This document shows, piece after piece, positions 1-11,120 of a stretch of DNA of 64,000 bases (positions are counted from its first letter, which is position 1; each line of letters begins with the position of its first letter). Under the pieces are notes generated by a model. It did no database searches and was not told where the DNA came from. It saw only the letters and a list, made by a program, of their open reading frames with translations. Made by a program: the position numbers and the translations under genes. The stretch is from Fomes fomentarius (Eukaryota > Basidiomycota > Agaricomycetes > Polyporales > Polyporaceae). Location: contig JABYQN010000021.1 in assembly GCA_022606135.1 (NCBI GenBank), positions 1 to 64,000 of the forward strand, read 5' to 3'.

Positions 1-1829
1 GCCAGAAGGTCAGGAAGCCGATATTCCCAACAATCCAGATAGAAGTCGCCAACTGTGCCCAAGAAAAGCTATACGAGTCTAGGTATCAAAAAAGAGTATA
101 GTAAGGAGGGTCCGAACGGTTGTCCTCCGGTCCAAAGGTGATAACCACCCCGGCTACAACAGCTGGCGGGCGCAAGTGCGTGGCCTGGCTGAGGATACTT
201 GAAAACCCGTGTGCCGCGAAAGCACCAAAGGTTGTACAGAGATACTAGATAGCAACTACTAAAAGCGCTCAGGGCTGCGTCACGAGCGCAGTAAAGTCCC
301 CCTGGCAGCAGTGTCAGAGGGCACAGTCAAGAGTTAGGGAAAGTGGAGGAGAGTGCACGGGCAGAGAGTCGACGAACAGAGTTTGCGCGCAGAGTGTCGA
401 CAGAGAAGCAACTGATTAGAGCGCAGGGCTCATAACCTGATGAACTCTGAACCTGTAAGGCGAGGAGCGACTGTAAGTCACAACAGAGAGGGATCTTCAG
501 TCAGTGAGTGAACGACTTAAGAGCAGAGGTGAAGAAGGGACTGCTTATATACATGAGGGATGAGTCCATGAGTCAGCGAATAAAGCAGTCACATGTAGCC
601 ATAAGACGATGAGTCAGAGTCCGTATCGGCGTATGAGTCAGATACAGTCATAGCATGAGTCAGACATAAGGTCTAGAAGAGTCCGGTGCAGTGTAGAACG
701 CACTGGTACGCACAGGAATGCACAGTAACCATATGGTCATGGGAAAGTACAGTAGGAGAACAAAGAAAACCATAAATGGTAAGTAGGAACACAGCCTATC
801 TAATCATATGACCATAAACAAGTGTACACAACTCCGGTCCGAGCACAGCCGGTAGTCCGGAAGTTCAACAGTGCGGCGATCCAAGTGCGGATGGGTGGAG
901 ATTCCATTCTAGACAAGCATACAGTCCGCAATCAATGTGAGGCCGAACGTGAGGCCATACAACGCCGCGCCGGGTAGTAGGATGAGAGACCGAGACCGAG
1001 ACCGGCGGCGCGGACGTCGAGGGCGGGGAGACGGATTGCAAACATTTGAGATGCGATGAGTAGAAAGTTGCGAACGGAGAGGCCGGCTCGGGTGCTGGAG
1101 TGGACCGGGAGAGAGTCCGAGAGACAGAGGTGAGAATTGGGTGCGAAAGGGAGAGAGAGCGCTTGGATGAGTGGCTGGATTGGACGAGCGGGACGGGGCA
1201 AAGGAAGATATGAGGGAAGAGCACTGCCAGTCATTGGACAGTCCGAGTGAGAAGGGGTGATGATGTGGTAAGCAGCGATACTCCGCAGTCGCAATCACAG
1301 GACCAACAAAGTCAAGACTGGGGCGAGAAGGTGAAGGACTTGGGACTTGGATTGGAAGGCTGCGTGAGTCTTGCAGTTACACCCATGGGAGGTCTGATCA
1401 GGGTTCTGCTCATCGTGATCTAACAGGGAAGGTAGGTGCATATGCCTTTCGCCTGGCCTATTCGATCACTTCCCTTCTCATGAGCTGCACATGCGGAATT
1501 TTCAGCACATATCGGCGGGTATAGAGAACAGCAGGTTCCTCCATGGTACCGGCGTGGTCTCGGTCCACATTTGTCCACCACGACCAACATTCGAGACCAT
1601 ACTATAATAGGGTTCTGTCAATCGTCAACCCACATTCTTTTGCATAACTGCCATTCCTTTTCCCAACTCGTCCACTCGGACCGAGACCCGTGCGCAGACA
1701 GATCGGGGCGGTTGTCGATGGCCACCTCGCTCTGCTACTATTTGTAGGTCCGTCCCGAGTTGTTGCTCGACCACCACTCAAGGACGCTACCGGTCTTTGG
1801 GCCATCCCCTATCCGTACCCGCGCCACCC
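1..1829. other. gene-free region
   Basis: I see no convincing coding exon here. Open frames between 865 and 1300 are Ser/Arg/Pro-rich shadows of low-complexity DNA, with no splice structure and no recognisable motif. The only structured part is a cluster of short ATGAGTCA repeats listed separately. The region could be old repeat or LTR-like sequence, but no inverted or direct terminal repeat could be fixed. Confidence 0.4.
568..662. promoter_or_regulatory. cluster of four TGAGTCA (Gcn4/AP-1-type) sites
   Basis: The exact octamer ATGAGTCA occurs at 568-575, 609-616, 633-640 and 655-662, four copies in 95 bp. TGAGTCA is the known consensus for fungal Gcn4/AP-1 bZIP factors. No gene start is visible just downstream, so this may be a relic promoter or a diverged short repeat rather than a working regulatory element. 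Confidence 0.35.
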
Positions 1830-2002
1830 ATGCAGTCTTCGTTGAACGCGAGGTTGTCGGGACTGAGGTAATTGTAGACCATCATCACACCCTAGAACCC
1901 ACGTTGACCTTTCCCTGGACTGCGATATAGCCCAGACCAGGTTAGTCCGCTCGCTGCAACTACGGAAACCCAAACCCTGTATGCTTATCTGCATTCGACC
2001 AG

Positions 2003-3732
2003 TTGCTCCTATATCACGCCCGAGCACTAGACTTTGTTCAGAAAATATGTCACCACATCAATGCCCTCCCATCCATCAATCTACTTCCCCTTGAACTTCT
2101 CGTCAAGATCTTCAAGTACGCCACACACTGCGAACCAACTTCGCTCCATGACACCACCCCACTCCGCGAAGTAGACATCTCTCCTCTTCTCACCCTCATC
2201 GCCATCACGCATGTCTGTCGCCGATGGAGAGATGTTGCCATTGGTACCCCGATGCTCTGTAATCGCTTCCGCTCCATGCCGAACAATTCGCTGCTCAAGC
2301 TGTTCCCCGGCGACGCATCGCTGACGGTCGGGGTCGTCGTGAAGGACAAAGGGAGGAAGGTGGTCGACGGCGTGCTGGAAGGATGCAGGCCCCGACTCCA
2401 GACTCTCCACATTTTTGACACGCGGTCTTCATATACTCGGCATCCTCCGCTGCATCAGCATCCTCTGCAGCTTTGCCTGGTCAAACTGCTGTGCTGCACT
2501 GACCTGTCCAAGTCCGAGCATCGTGACAGGGGAGCGTGCCCGTCGAATTCGTCGATGCCTGTTCTCTTCGGTGACACGGTCTCAACGCTGCGAGCGTTGG
2601 CTATCGTGCCCGTCGCGTGGCTACCAGGCAATCACTTCCCGCATCTCACCCATCTCTATCTTTCTTTCTCCATGCACAATGGTAACAGCCTCGTGGAGCA
2701 GCTTCGTCGACTGCTCACGCTGCTGTCAAGGACACCGGGGCTGTCATACTTGCAGCTCAGAGACGTCGGCCAGGTACGGGTTCCTTTCAGTCCCGACCCC
2801 ACGTTCTCGCAGTCCTCTGAACCCAAACGCGTCGCGCTGTCCCACTTGCGTTCTCTCATAATTTCGGAGAGTGGCTTACGGATAACAAGCTCCTTTCTTG
2901 GCTGTTTGGACTTACCCGGAAGCGTCCTTGTGCATCTCAGTGGTATGGACGTGAAGCATAATCCCCCCCGATTCATTTCCCTACTACCTTCCTCCCTCTC
3001 CTGATCTCCCTCTCGCGCGTGGAGCTCTCCTCAGTCAAACAATCTCTGCATCTGGTAGTTGGTCCTTCAGATGCGTACAACTCATCACGTCCCTTCCGCG
3101 CCGGGCTCTGGATGCAAGTGAAGGAATACCGGGACGGACTCCTGCACTGGACACCATCCGGACTCCAAACCAACCTATACTTGTTCCCGTCATCCTACAT
3201 CCGCACGCTGCATGTCTGCTTCCGGAACCCAGAGCAATTTGCGAACATCTTCTCGCACATGCCACACCTCGTCGAGCTGGCTGTCCTCTTCTCCGATTCG
3301 AGTGTCGCCGTCTGGGAGCCCTGCATCAAGCGCTTGTGTGTGGTTCTTGCGGGTTGGGAGACGATATCCTGTCCTCGGCTCCGCCTCTTTTGCCTCGAGA
3401 CACATGTCAGCCCAGAGGCCATGCCATGCTACTCCAGGATCGCCGATATGGCTGCTATGCGCATGCATCTGGGTCATCCCCTCCAGCGCGTCGCCATCCG
3501 GGCTGTCGTGCCCTGGGGCCCGTTGGAAGTCGCTGCACTGTTCAAGGGGGTGCTCTCGCGCCTGGGATTGTATGTTGAGACAGTAGAGTACCGTGGAGCT
3601 GGAGGCGAATCGCTCTGTCCGTTGAGCATGCATAGGAGATGGGAGGCCGCGGATGCGGATGCGAGTAAGTATTGGGATGTGGAGCCGTCGGAACGACTTG
3701 AACAGCAGTTCTCCCTCCCTACAGGTGATTGA
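2003..3732 (+). CDS. F-box-like protein, one frameshift; 5' end unresolved
   Basis: The N-terminal part reads ALPSINLLPLELLVKIFKYA and then CRRWRDVA, a typical fungal F-box-like domain (substrate adaptor of SCF ubiquitin ligases, by family knowledge). A leucine-rich region follows, to about residue 570. No ATG lies in frame before the F-box; the open frame begins at a TTG, so an upstream exon is likely (an ATG at 1830 is a candidate, not proven). The frame breaks in a run of seven C at 2963-2969: one extra C would join the first part to the downstream frame (...LISLSRVELSSVKQS...), which runs to a stop at 3730-3732. A possible 60-nt intron (donor GTAAGT at 3665, acceptor CTACAG ending 3724) near the end keeps the same frame and stop. 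Either a recent pseudogene or a homopolymer error. Confidence 0.7.
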
Positions 3733-4273
3733 GTCTCTGTCAGCGATCTCCTTGTGTTCTTCTCGGCAACGTAGCCTTGCTCTTCGTTTCGTTCCTTGTA
3801 TTCTATATGATACCTTGGTCTCTGAGCACTTCTCTTCCGTTTTCTGTTGACATTTGCTGCAGAGGCAAGCAGTCTAATCTAAATGGGATTGTCATATCCG
3901 ACTCGACTCCTGAATCTCCGCATGCTGGGTTGGTGGCACCGCCCTCGATGGATGATCTTGCAGAATCAAGTGGGTCCAGGGCAGGCTCGCATGCACTGTT
4001 GTGTGAGCGTCATCGCTTTCCACAGGGAGAATTGTCGAGTCCGTTCCGCAAATGCGGCAGGGGGAGGTCTATCGATGTTGGTGAGGAGCCCTTGGACCTG
4101 ACAACTTCTTGTCGACAATGGAGAGTCGGTACCGCTCGTTTCGCTCGAGTCGAGGCGAAACCACAGCTAGCTTCTTCCAAACCACACTCCCCACCCATGA
4201 CAGTGTTATAACTCTACGACTAGCATAAGCTTCATCTTTCATCTTCACGATTATCCTGCAAGTCACTGATCTC

Positions 4274-5214
4274 AGTGCCATCCAGATCTGTGTCCGAAGA
4301 CGCGTGCGGTTCAACTCCAATTCGTCATCCAGACATGGAGCTACGATGCGGATTCATTGCCTCGATTGCTCGGTCCACCACGACCCGTGCAAGTTCCTAT
4401 CGATGCTTGCAAAGCCTCGCTCTATGCAGTTGGAGACCCTAAGGAGGCTGTATCCTACAGCATCTGCGCACGAGGCGGTGGCGCACCCATCGCCGCCTTC
4501 GATAGCAATGGCTCCTGTCTTCGAATCGGCACACAGCTGTACGCTGTCAGTGGTATTGGTGAGTACAGGATCTTCGACGGTATGGACGGTGAAGATCTCG
4601 GATATATCGAGGAGATTGCTAGTCTCAGCGGGATTATAGCTGTTGCCAGCCGACGACCCGACGTGGCTCGGGCTGCTGACGAGCGCGACCGGGCCTCTCG
4701 CGAGGGAGACGACAGTGACAGTATTTGCGCACGAAGCGATGACGGCGTCTCAGACTCTTCTGAATACAGTGACCAAGGATACGAGACGTACAGTAGCTGT
4801 TCCTCTGCATGCGATCCAGAGGGGTTGGTCGACAAGTCTGATTCGGAGTGCACACGTTCCTCAGTCCGGAGCGAAGACGAAGATGAAGTGGAGATGAAGA
4901 CGGAGCTGTGGACGCCTCGGAGGACGCTCGAGAGGACCATCATGGCAGCGACGGCTATGCTAACAGTGATAGCGACGATGGGGTAGACCCTTCAGCGTTT
5001 GCTTACGGTTACTGGGGGGAGCCAGTGAATGCGGGCGTGAAGCGAAAAGAGAGGAGAGAGCGACTGAATCTGCCGCTGGAGCAGTTCAATCTAGATGTGG
5101 ACTGCGTCCGTAAGTATACACGCCACTCTGCCGCACGATAGTCAAGTTGCTGATCTTTATTCTGTCGTTGAGCAGTTTGATTGATTGAAGGCATTCGCTG
5201 CAGATTTCGAGTGA
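4274..5214 (+). CDS. acidic Ser/Asp/Glu-rich protein of unknown function, frameshifted
   Basis: I do not recognise the family. A coding exon begins after an acceptor near 4275 and reads a globular start (RAVQLQFVIQTWSYDADSLP..., ...GDPKEAVSYSICARGGG), then a long acidic Ser/Asp/Glu-rich tail. The frame shifts at about 4891-4893: restoring one G joins DEVE to DEDGAVDASEDARE and on to LPLEQFNLDVDCV. A 94-nt intron (5110-5203) leads to a short last exon ending with TGA at 5212-5214. The upstream exon or start was not found; a frame at 3729-4211 may or may not contribute. Phase and composition support coding, but the function is unknown. Confidence 0.5.
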
Positions 5215-5279
5215 GTGCCCCATCACTTTTTGCTTTTCATTCCTCACTCGACTCACACTTGAGCCGCCTGAACAATTCT

Positions 5280-6478
5280 CTCAAGTGTCAGCCCGGTCGT
5301 GTGCGGGTGCGATAGAACGGCCCAGTAGATGCATCGGAAAAACGCACGTCCGAGTCAGGAATATCTGCTTGACGATCAGCGGGAAGGTCATTCACTGGTA
5401 AGTAAGTCGTGGACTCACCGATCTCGATCTCCCTATCGAACCGTCCAGGGCGGCGCAACGCAGGGTCTATGGCGTTTGGTCGGTTCGTAGTGGCGACGAC
5501 GACGACTTTCCCTTGCAAACTGTCCTTGCCCTCGTCCTCCATGCCATCCATCAGCGTCAGTAGCTGAGCGACGACTCGCTTCTCGACTTCTCCCCCTGGT
5601 CCACCCTCCCGCCGAGGACATAGAGCGTCGACCTCGTCAAGAACGATGATACAGGGACTGCGTGCGGGCGCTTCTGCAAAGACGTCGCGGATCTTGGCTT
5701 CGGTCTCGCCATGGTATGCAGAGGAGAGCTTGGGGTCGTTCACGATGAGTACCGCGGAACCTGTGGATGCTGCGATCGCACGGGCAAGATGTGTCTTCCC
5801 TGTTCCAGGAGGACCGTGGAGCAGGGCGCCTCGAGGCGCCTTGAGGCCTGCTCGAAGCGGTTTCGTCCGCGTTTCACGGTTTGAAGAAGAGAAGAGGAAA
5901 GTTATAGTCAGCCGTGTCAGAGGAATCTCAATGAGGTCCCGTATCTGCGCGATTTGCTTGCCAAGACCTCCCACAGACGAGTACACATCCTTCTCAACTC
6001 GATACTCGATGCCACTATTGGCCTCCTGTTATGAGATTGTGTCATGAGGAGTCCGGCCTCACGAGCCCTTGACCTACCTTGGTGCCTGTGCCGTGCTCAT
6101 CTACGGCGGTCTTTGAACACTCACTGTCCAAGACGACAGTCGTTTCCCAGCTGACTGTCCAAAGTTTCGGCGGCGCATCAGATAGCGATAGTGACTGAAT
6201 CCCATCCGCTATATCGGAATTCCCCCCTGCTTCGCGGGAGGTGCATATGATGAATCGGCGGGGCTTGCCCTCGTACACGATATCCAAGGTTTGTGTCGGG
6301 GTGATGTAGCCAAGGTCAACTGGACGCGATGTGAGCGGAAGCAGAAGAGAGGTTCTACTCGGAGCGTCAGTTTTATTGCATCCTTAGCAAATATATTCTG
6401 CTTACTTGTGTATGCGTAGATTGATGAGGTAGTGGTCGACAGAAGTCCTGGATGGTAAGATGATAGTAGATCGACTTC
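5280..6478 (-). pseudogene. truncated AFG2/Cdc48-type AAA ATPase
   Basis: Read on the minus strand, exons encode the end of an N-terminal domain (TSVDHYLINLRIH, GYITPTQTLDIVYEG) and one AAA module with Walker A GPPGTGKT, Walker B IIVLDEVDAL and sensor/arginine-finger region [20 protein letters not shown]. Introns with correct phase lie near 6357-6408 and 6012-6068, and another follows EIEI. Family members (Afg2, Cdc48) have two AAA modules and about 750-800 residues. Here everything after the D1 large subdomain is missing, and D1 helical-subdomain sequence is only readable after adding one T to the A5 run at 5338-5342 (+ strand). No start codon is visible at the 5' end. A 14-residue insertion before GLKAPRG lies where other members have none, perhaps an intron whose donor was lost. 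It sits divergently to the GPI16 relic. Best explained as a decayed gene copy. Confidence 0.8.
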
Positions 6479-6644
6479 AAGTTCAAAGTCGATTAGCGCT
6501 TGTCCCCTTCCTTTGGGCGATCAACGGTACACATTCTTGTGTTCGTTCTCCGTCATCCCGTTTAAAGCTGTCTTTACTGGCTCAGTCGACTGTACAATTG
6601 TTCTTGTCGAAAAGCAAGGCTGAAAAGTATCTGACGACTCTGGA
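6479..6644. promoter_or_regulatory. shared intergenic region of divergent AFG2-like and GPI16 relics
   Basis: The minus-strand AAA ATPase exons end about 6478 and the GPI16 reading frame starts at ATG 6645 on the plus strand. The 166-bp gap would have served both as promoter. No TATA box is evident. Confidence 0.3.
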
Positions 6645-9040
6645 ATGAAATGGACTGGAACTCGGTGCTGGAGGGCGTCGTTCTTGCTGGCTCTGCACCT
6701 CGTTGCTGTTACCGCGCAGCGTGAACAATTCGACGAGGAACTTGATCTGCACCCTTTGCGAGATGGAAAACTGGCCGCTCGATTCTCGTTTGCAACGCTA
6801 CTGAAGGGATCGTCACCGAGAGATCCCCAACAACTGACAGAGGACGGCGAAGGTGCGTCCTATCCACGTTAGAAGACATGCAAACATAACTCTCTATCAG
6901 CGCAGCATTACACCCTCTCTTCCCGCTCGCACTTGGTCAGATTCTACGTGAATACGCGGTGACAGAGCTTCACCTGACTCTCAATGCTGGGAAATGGAAC
7001 TACGATGTGTGGGGCTATCCGGACGAGCCGGGTGTAAGCACAGGCGCGGAGTTATGGGCATGGATGGGAGACAGCGTACCAACGTCGTGTGTTCCACCAC
7101 TCTTCTTCTCGTGTTTCCAATGCTGAACCTGACGCCAGAGTAGACCAACGGTGGCAGGGTCTGCGCTGGTCTATTCTGCGCATCTCTAGGTCACATGGAC
7201 GACCAGCGCACAACATCCCCAGTGCTCACCTTCGAGCCCGAAGGCACTCTACCCAACTTCACACATCCCCAACAGTTCCAGTTCCGTCATGCCATCCTGC
7301 CCACCGAACACGTTTGCACGGAGAACTTGACGCCGTTCCTCAAGCTCCTGCCGTGCAAGTCCCTTTCAGGTATCGCTAGCCTGCTGAACCCGCACCGCCT
7401 ATTTGATGCCGACTGGCACGGACTTGGGGTCCATGTCCGGTATCGAGAGGATGCTGGCGCGGAGATTCGCCAGAAATTCCAAGCTGTCTTCGATCCGGTG
7501 CGGATGTCGAATGAAAAACGTCGAGGTCAGCACATCATGAACATTGAACACATGCTCTATCGTTTCTCTTCCATGCTCCGATGAAATCACTCCTCTACCC
7601 TCTCTCTCTCTACAGTAAACTGTGACGCGTGCTATCGCACACCTGCTCCTGTCGTGTCAGCGTATCTAACCGCCCCTCCATGATGCCACATCAGTCATAC
7701 GCCGTGATGGCGTTGAATGACCCTGGATAGCGACATGTTGTGCGGTGCACCTCGCTGTACTAGGATACTAGACATGGATATATCTGTCCTCATTCCGATA
7801 TGCTCGGAGCAATAGAGCTGTACTAAACACGCTTTCAGATTGGTCTTTCGGCTCGGTCTTCGACCGCAGTATTGAGAGAGCTTGCCCCTGCACGGTCGAG
7901 TAAGCTTCGGGTGGAGCTTCCCAACGGAGATCTTCCCTACTCAGTCGATCCCGATCCCACTACAATCGCAGACGGCGTTGCGACATACAACGCTAGTAAG
8001 TGTCTGGCAATATCTCCCTGTTCGGCAAGACAGTCGACTGTGGCCGCAGAGCAAGAAGCACTCGATGATTCAATGCGCTGGCCCCAATAAGCCTCTGTCG
8101 AGTATCGTGAGCCACCCAATATACGCGTACTACTGTACTGTTCTATGTCTTCTCTGACCCTAAAATTCCGACCATTTGGGATTCGCGCATACAGCGAAAA
8201 GCTCGGAGGCGCCTCCCCTCACGGAAATCTCGATTTGCCGGAACCTGAAGGGCACAAGCCAGGCCGAGGCGCAGCTAACGCTCGTCGTGACGAACAACCT
8301 GCGCATGCAGGTCAGCACCGGCTACCTCGAGACGATGCCCTAGCACCTCCAGTTCAACCTTCACACCCTCCACGCGCATATCGACGGCACCGCGCGTGGT
8401 GAGTCTAGAGCCGTCTCTCTCCTCCTTCCCTCCTTCATACCGCGCTCGGTCCCTCCGCGCTCGGAATCGGAGGGTCCGCTGCGTGTTCGAAAAGCGAGAT
8501 GAGTTAGATCGTCTCGATCTACCCCCGGCGATCTCTCCGCTGCGTTATGAACCCTCATCGCCCCCCGTCACCCGTGTCTGGGTGTCGAGATCGCAATCGA
8601 CACTTACACTAACTTGACGTGTTTCATTGTAGACGATCTTGTGTCCCTCGTCTCGTACACCCCTCCGGTACCACACTCCCGGCCGGCGCTCCTCCAGGCG
8701 GTCTTGACGCTGCCCCCTGGCAAGACCCTGCACCTGACGATGGACGTCGTCAAGCCGTTCCTGCGCTGCACGGAGCACCAGCCTGACGCTCAGCGTTGCT
8801 GGGACCTGCCCCCAGCCGTCCTGGGTGCCATTCGCATTCGGGGACCGGAACAACAGCGCAGCTGCAGCTTCTCCTGTCCTCGCCGGCCGCACCAGTCATA
8901 GTCGACGGCCACGAAGGATGTACAGGCCAATATTGGTGATGGATCTCGCGACCCCGGACTTTAGCATGCCGTACAATGTCATCATCATGAGCTGCACGCT
9001 CATCGCGCTCGTATTTGGGAGTGTGTTCAACTTCAAGGTT
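6645..9040 (+). pseudogene. GPI16: GPI transamidase subunit GPI16/PIG-T, decayed
   Basis: Exon 1 starts at ATG 6645 with a signal peptide (SFLLALHLVAVTA) and EELDLHPLRDGKL. Later segments read YDVWGYPDEPG, AELWAWMGD, GLFCASLG, VCTENLTPFLKLLP, LLNPHRLFDADWHG, WSFGSVFDRSIERACP, STGYLETMP, PFLRCTEHQPDAQR and the C-terminal anchor SMPYNVIIMSCTLIALVFGS. These match, in order, the Gpi16/PIG-T subunit that acts in the ER lumen attaching GPI anchors. The copy is broken: an extra CT at 6912-6917 shifts frame, a few codons are lost near 7171, a frameshift follows CP at about 7890, and TAG at 8341-8343 replaces the Trp of ETMPW. GPI16 is essential in characterised fungi, so a working copy should exist elsewhere. 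Confidence 0.87.
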
Positions 9041-9979
9041 GACGAGGCGATTCGTCGTCGTGCGTCTCGCTTCGGACCCTGCGCCCGTGCCCGTAGCACC
9101 AGCGGTGCCCGAAGGTTACGACGGACCCGCCCGGGCCCTGGACAGCGCGCAATGACGAAAGACGAACCCGTCTTCCCGCCCGCTTCATGCCCGCAGCCTG
9201 GCTCTCCTACCCACATTCCACATCCAAATCTCACAGATGGGTGCCATGCTTTGTGCTAACACGTAGGGAGCGAGCGAGAGGTCGTGCCTCGTGTCTCGTA
9301 CTGCCATTGGCCCGCTCTTCACATGTAATCTATCCTTGGACTGCGAGTCTGCGACCGAACCCTGTTTGTTGTGCCACCTGCCTCCCCTCGCCGCGTCATT
9401 CAGGTTCATCATCGCCTATAACACGAATAGCCCGGCTTGCGTACGGTACGTTCATGATGCGGACCAGCTGACTACGTACCACGCCACACGTCGCACATCG
9501 CACGTCGCACGTCGCACGCGCGGAAGCAAATGGTGCATGGCGGTTTGTTTGTGCACCGCTTCTGTTGACTATGGACTAGTTTCTTACAAGGGGTGACCCG
9601 ACTCGCTACGTTGCCGAGGTGCATCGTAGCACATGCGCTTTAGGTATCCGTAAGTCGACAGTGTGCGATGTGCCACTCGCACGTTTGTTCGCTGCGATCT
9701 GGTGGGTCCGCACAACGCATACGCAGTCTGCGAAGGTGGGTGAGTCGCCAGCTGACCCTTGGGATGTCTTGCTACCCAATGGAATTGTGCAACAGACATT
9801 CGGGATGCTATCACTATGCCATAATACTGCATATTCTGCGTGTACAGCCAGCAGGTACGGCACCCCGGAGCTACCTCTAGCTCGACGGCTAGCGTAATAG
9901 AGGATGACCTCGTCTGACTTTTCCTCGCCGAGATTTGCGATTGATATCGAGTTGGCGGGAGGGAAAGAGGCTCAGAGTG
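9041..9979. other. no gene seen
   Basis: Only overlapping low-quality frames on both strands, without splice logic or motifs. CACGTCG-type short repeats occur at 9485-9520. Nothing is annotated. Confidence 0.4.
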
Positions 9980-11120
9980 ATTCACCCAAGTCGTCGGCGT
10001 GGCATGTGTATGGCAGGTACATTCCGCGCAGCAGCTTTGTGGTGACATGCTTACTTCCTCGACTAGAAGGAGTTCACCGGCCACTCGTATCTCAGTGTAT
10101 CTGCCACAATGCACGATTGAGGAGTTCGAATCCTGCTTCTCCGACTCGATGTCATGCCCCCGCTCGAGTCTCGCCCGGCCTTCACTTCTGACTGGGGTTG
10201 CTACCCTGACTTCTTCTCCTGCGCGTCGTGATAGTATGCCGGCGAACATACAGGCTGATCGCATCCGGGTGGCGCACCCTGGGTCTGCACCACGACGACG
10301 GCTTGTGCAGTGCATGGGGAGGCGGTCGACATGTGAAGACGAGCCTAGATGACGAGAATGTATCAGGTGCGTCACTCCTCTGTGATTTCGTCCATGTGAG
10401 TTCTCTTGCATTTACGTACTAGTATAATATTTTGGGTGCATTTTGGTCGGAGTCGCAGGGGAAAGGGACAACATATATATGGAATGACACCCGGCCCGAC
10501 TAATTTACTTCACAAGAGGTGTGTAGCAAGGGAACAGATAGACAAAGTGGAGAGCTATATCAACTCGAGGCAGGTGACACAAACAAAGCGACAATAGCAC
10601 GGAGAGCATACGACGATCGGTGGGAGGCTGAGAAAGGAGGCATACATGAGAGTTTTTTCGAGCGAGCGAGAAGATGAGATCAGTTCATGGGTGGAAACTT
10701 CGATAGCATGCGTGGGGATTTCCAGTCGATGAATCAGTTGGATAATCGATCGGCGGCTTTCGACTCATGGAGTCGGTGACAGTTGGGAATGCGAAAGAAC
10801 TTGGTATCAGAGTCCAGTCAGCGAAAGCAGTGATGAGATATATACCATGAAAGCGCTGACCTTTCACAGTAGAATTGGACTCGGAGAAGGATCGCGGTTC
10901 GTGATAAGAAGACGAGGACGAGAGGGAATGGTATGGTTCACCGCACTCGGTGGAGTGCGGATGTCACGGTGGGAAGCTTGCGAATCATCGTGTTCTGCTC
11001 TCACTTTCTCCGGGCAAGGATTTCGTCAATCTCAGCCTCGGTGTACCACAGTAGATCCTTTGCTATATTAACATGGTCACCATGATCATTGTTACGTCTT
11101 TGAAGGGTAGTGGAGCTGGA

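Noticed and set aside
3729..4211. 160-codon plus-strand frame after the F-box-like gene
   Set aside because: Its first third has a hydrophobic run but no ATG context or splice link to the acidic gene could be shown; possibly a lost upstream exon, not supported enough to list.
9584..10411. 275-codon open frame on the minus strand
   Set aside because: It overlaps the duplicated repeat, is Ser/Thr/Cys/Arg-rich without any motif, and its counterpart in copy 2 (28347-28727) is interrupted, so it looks like a chance frame.
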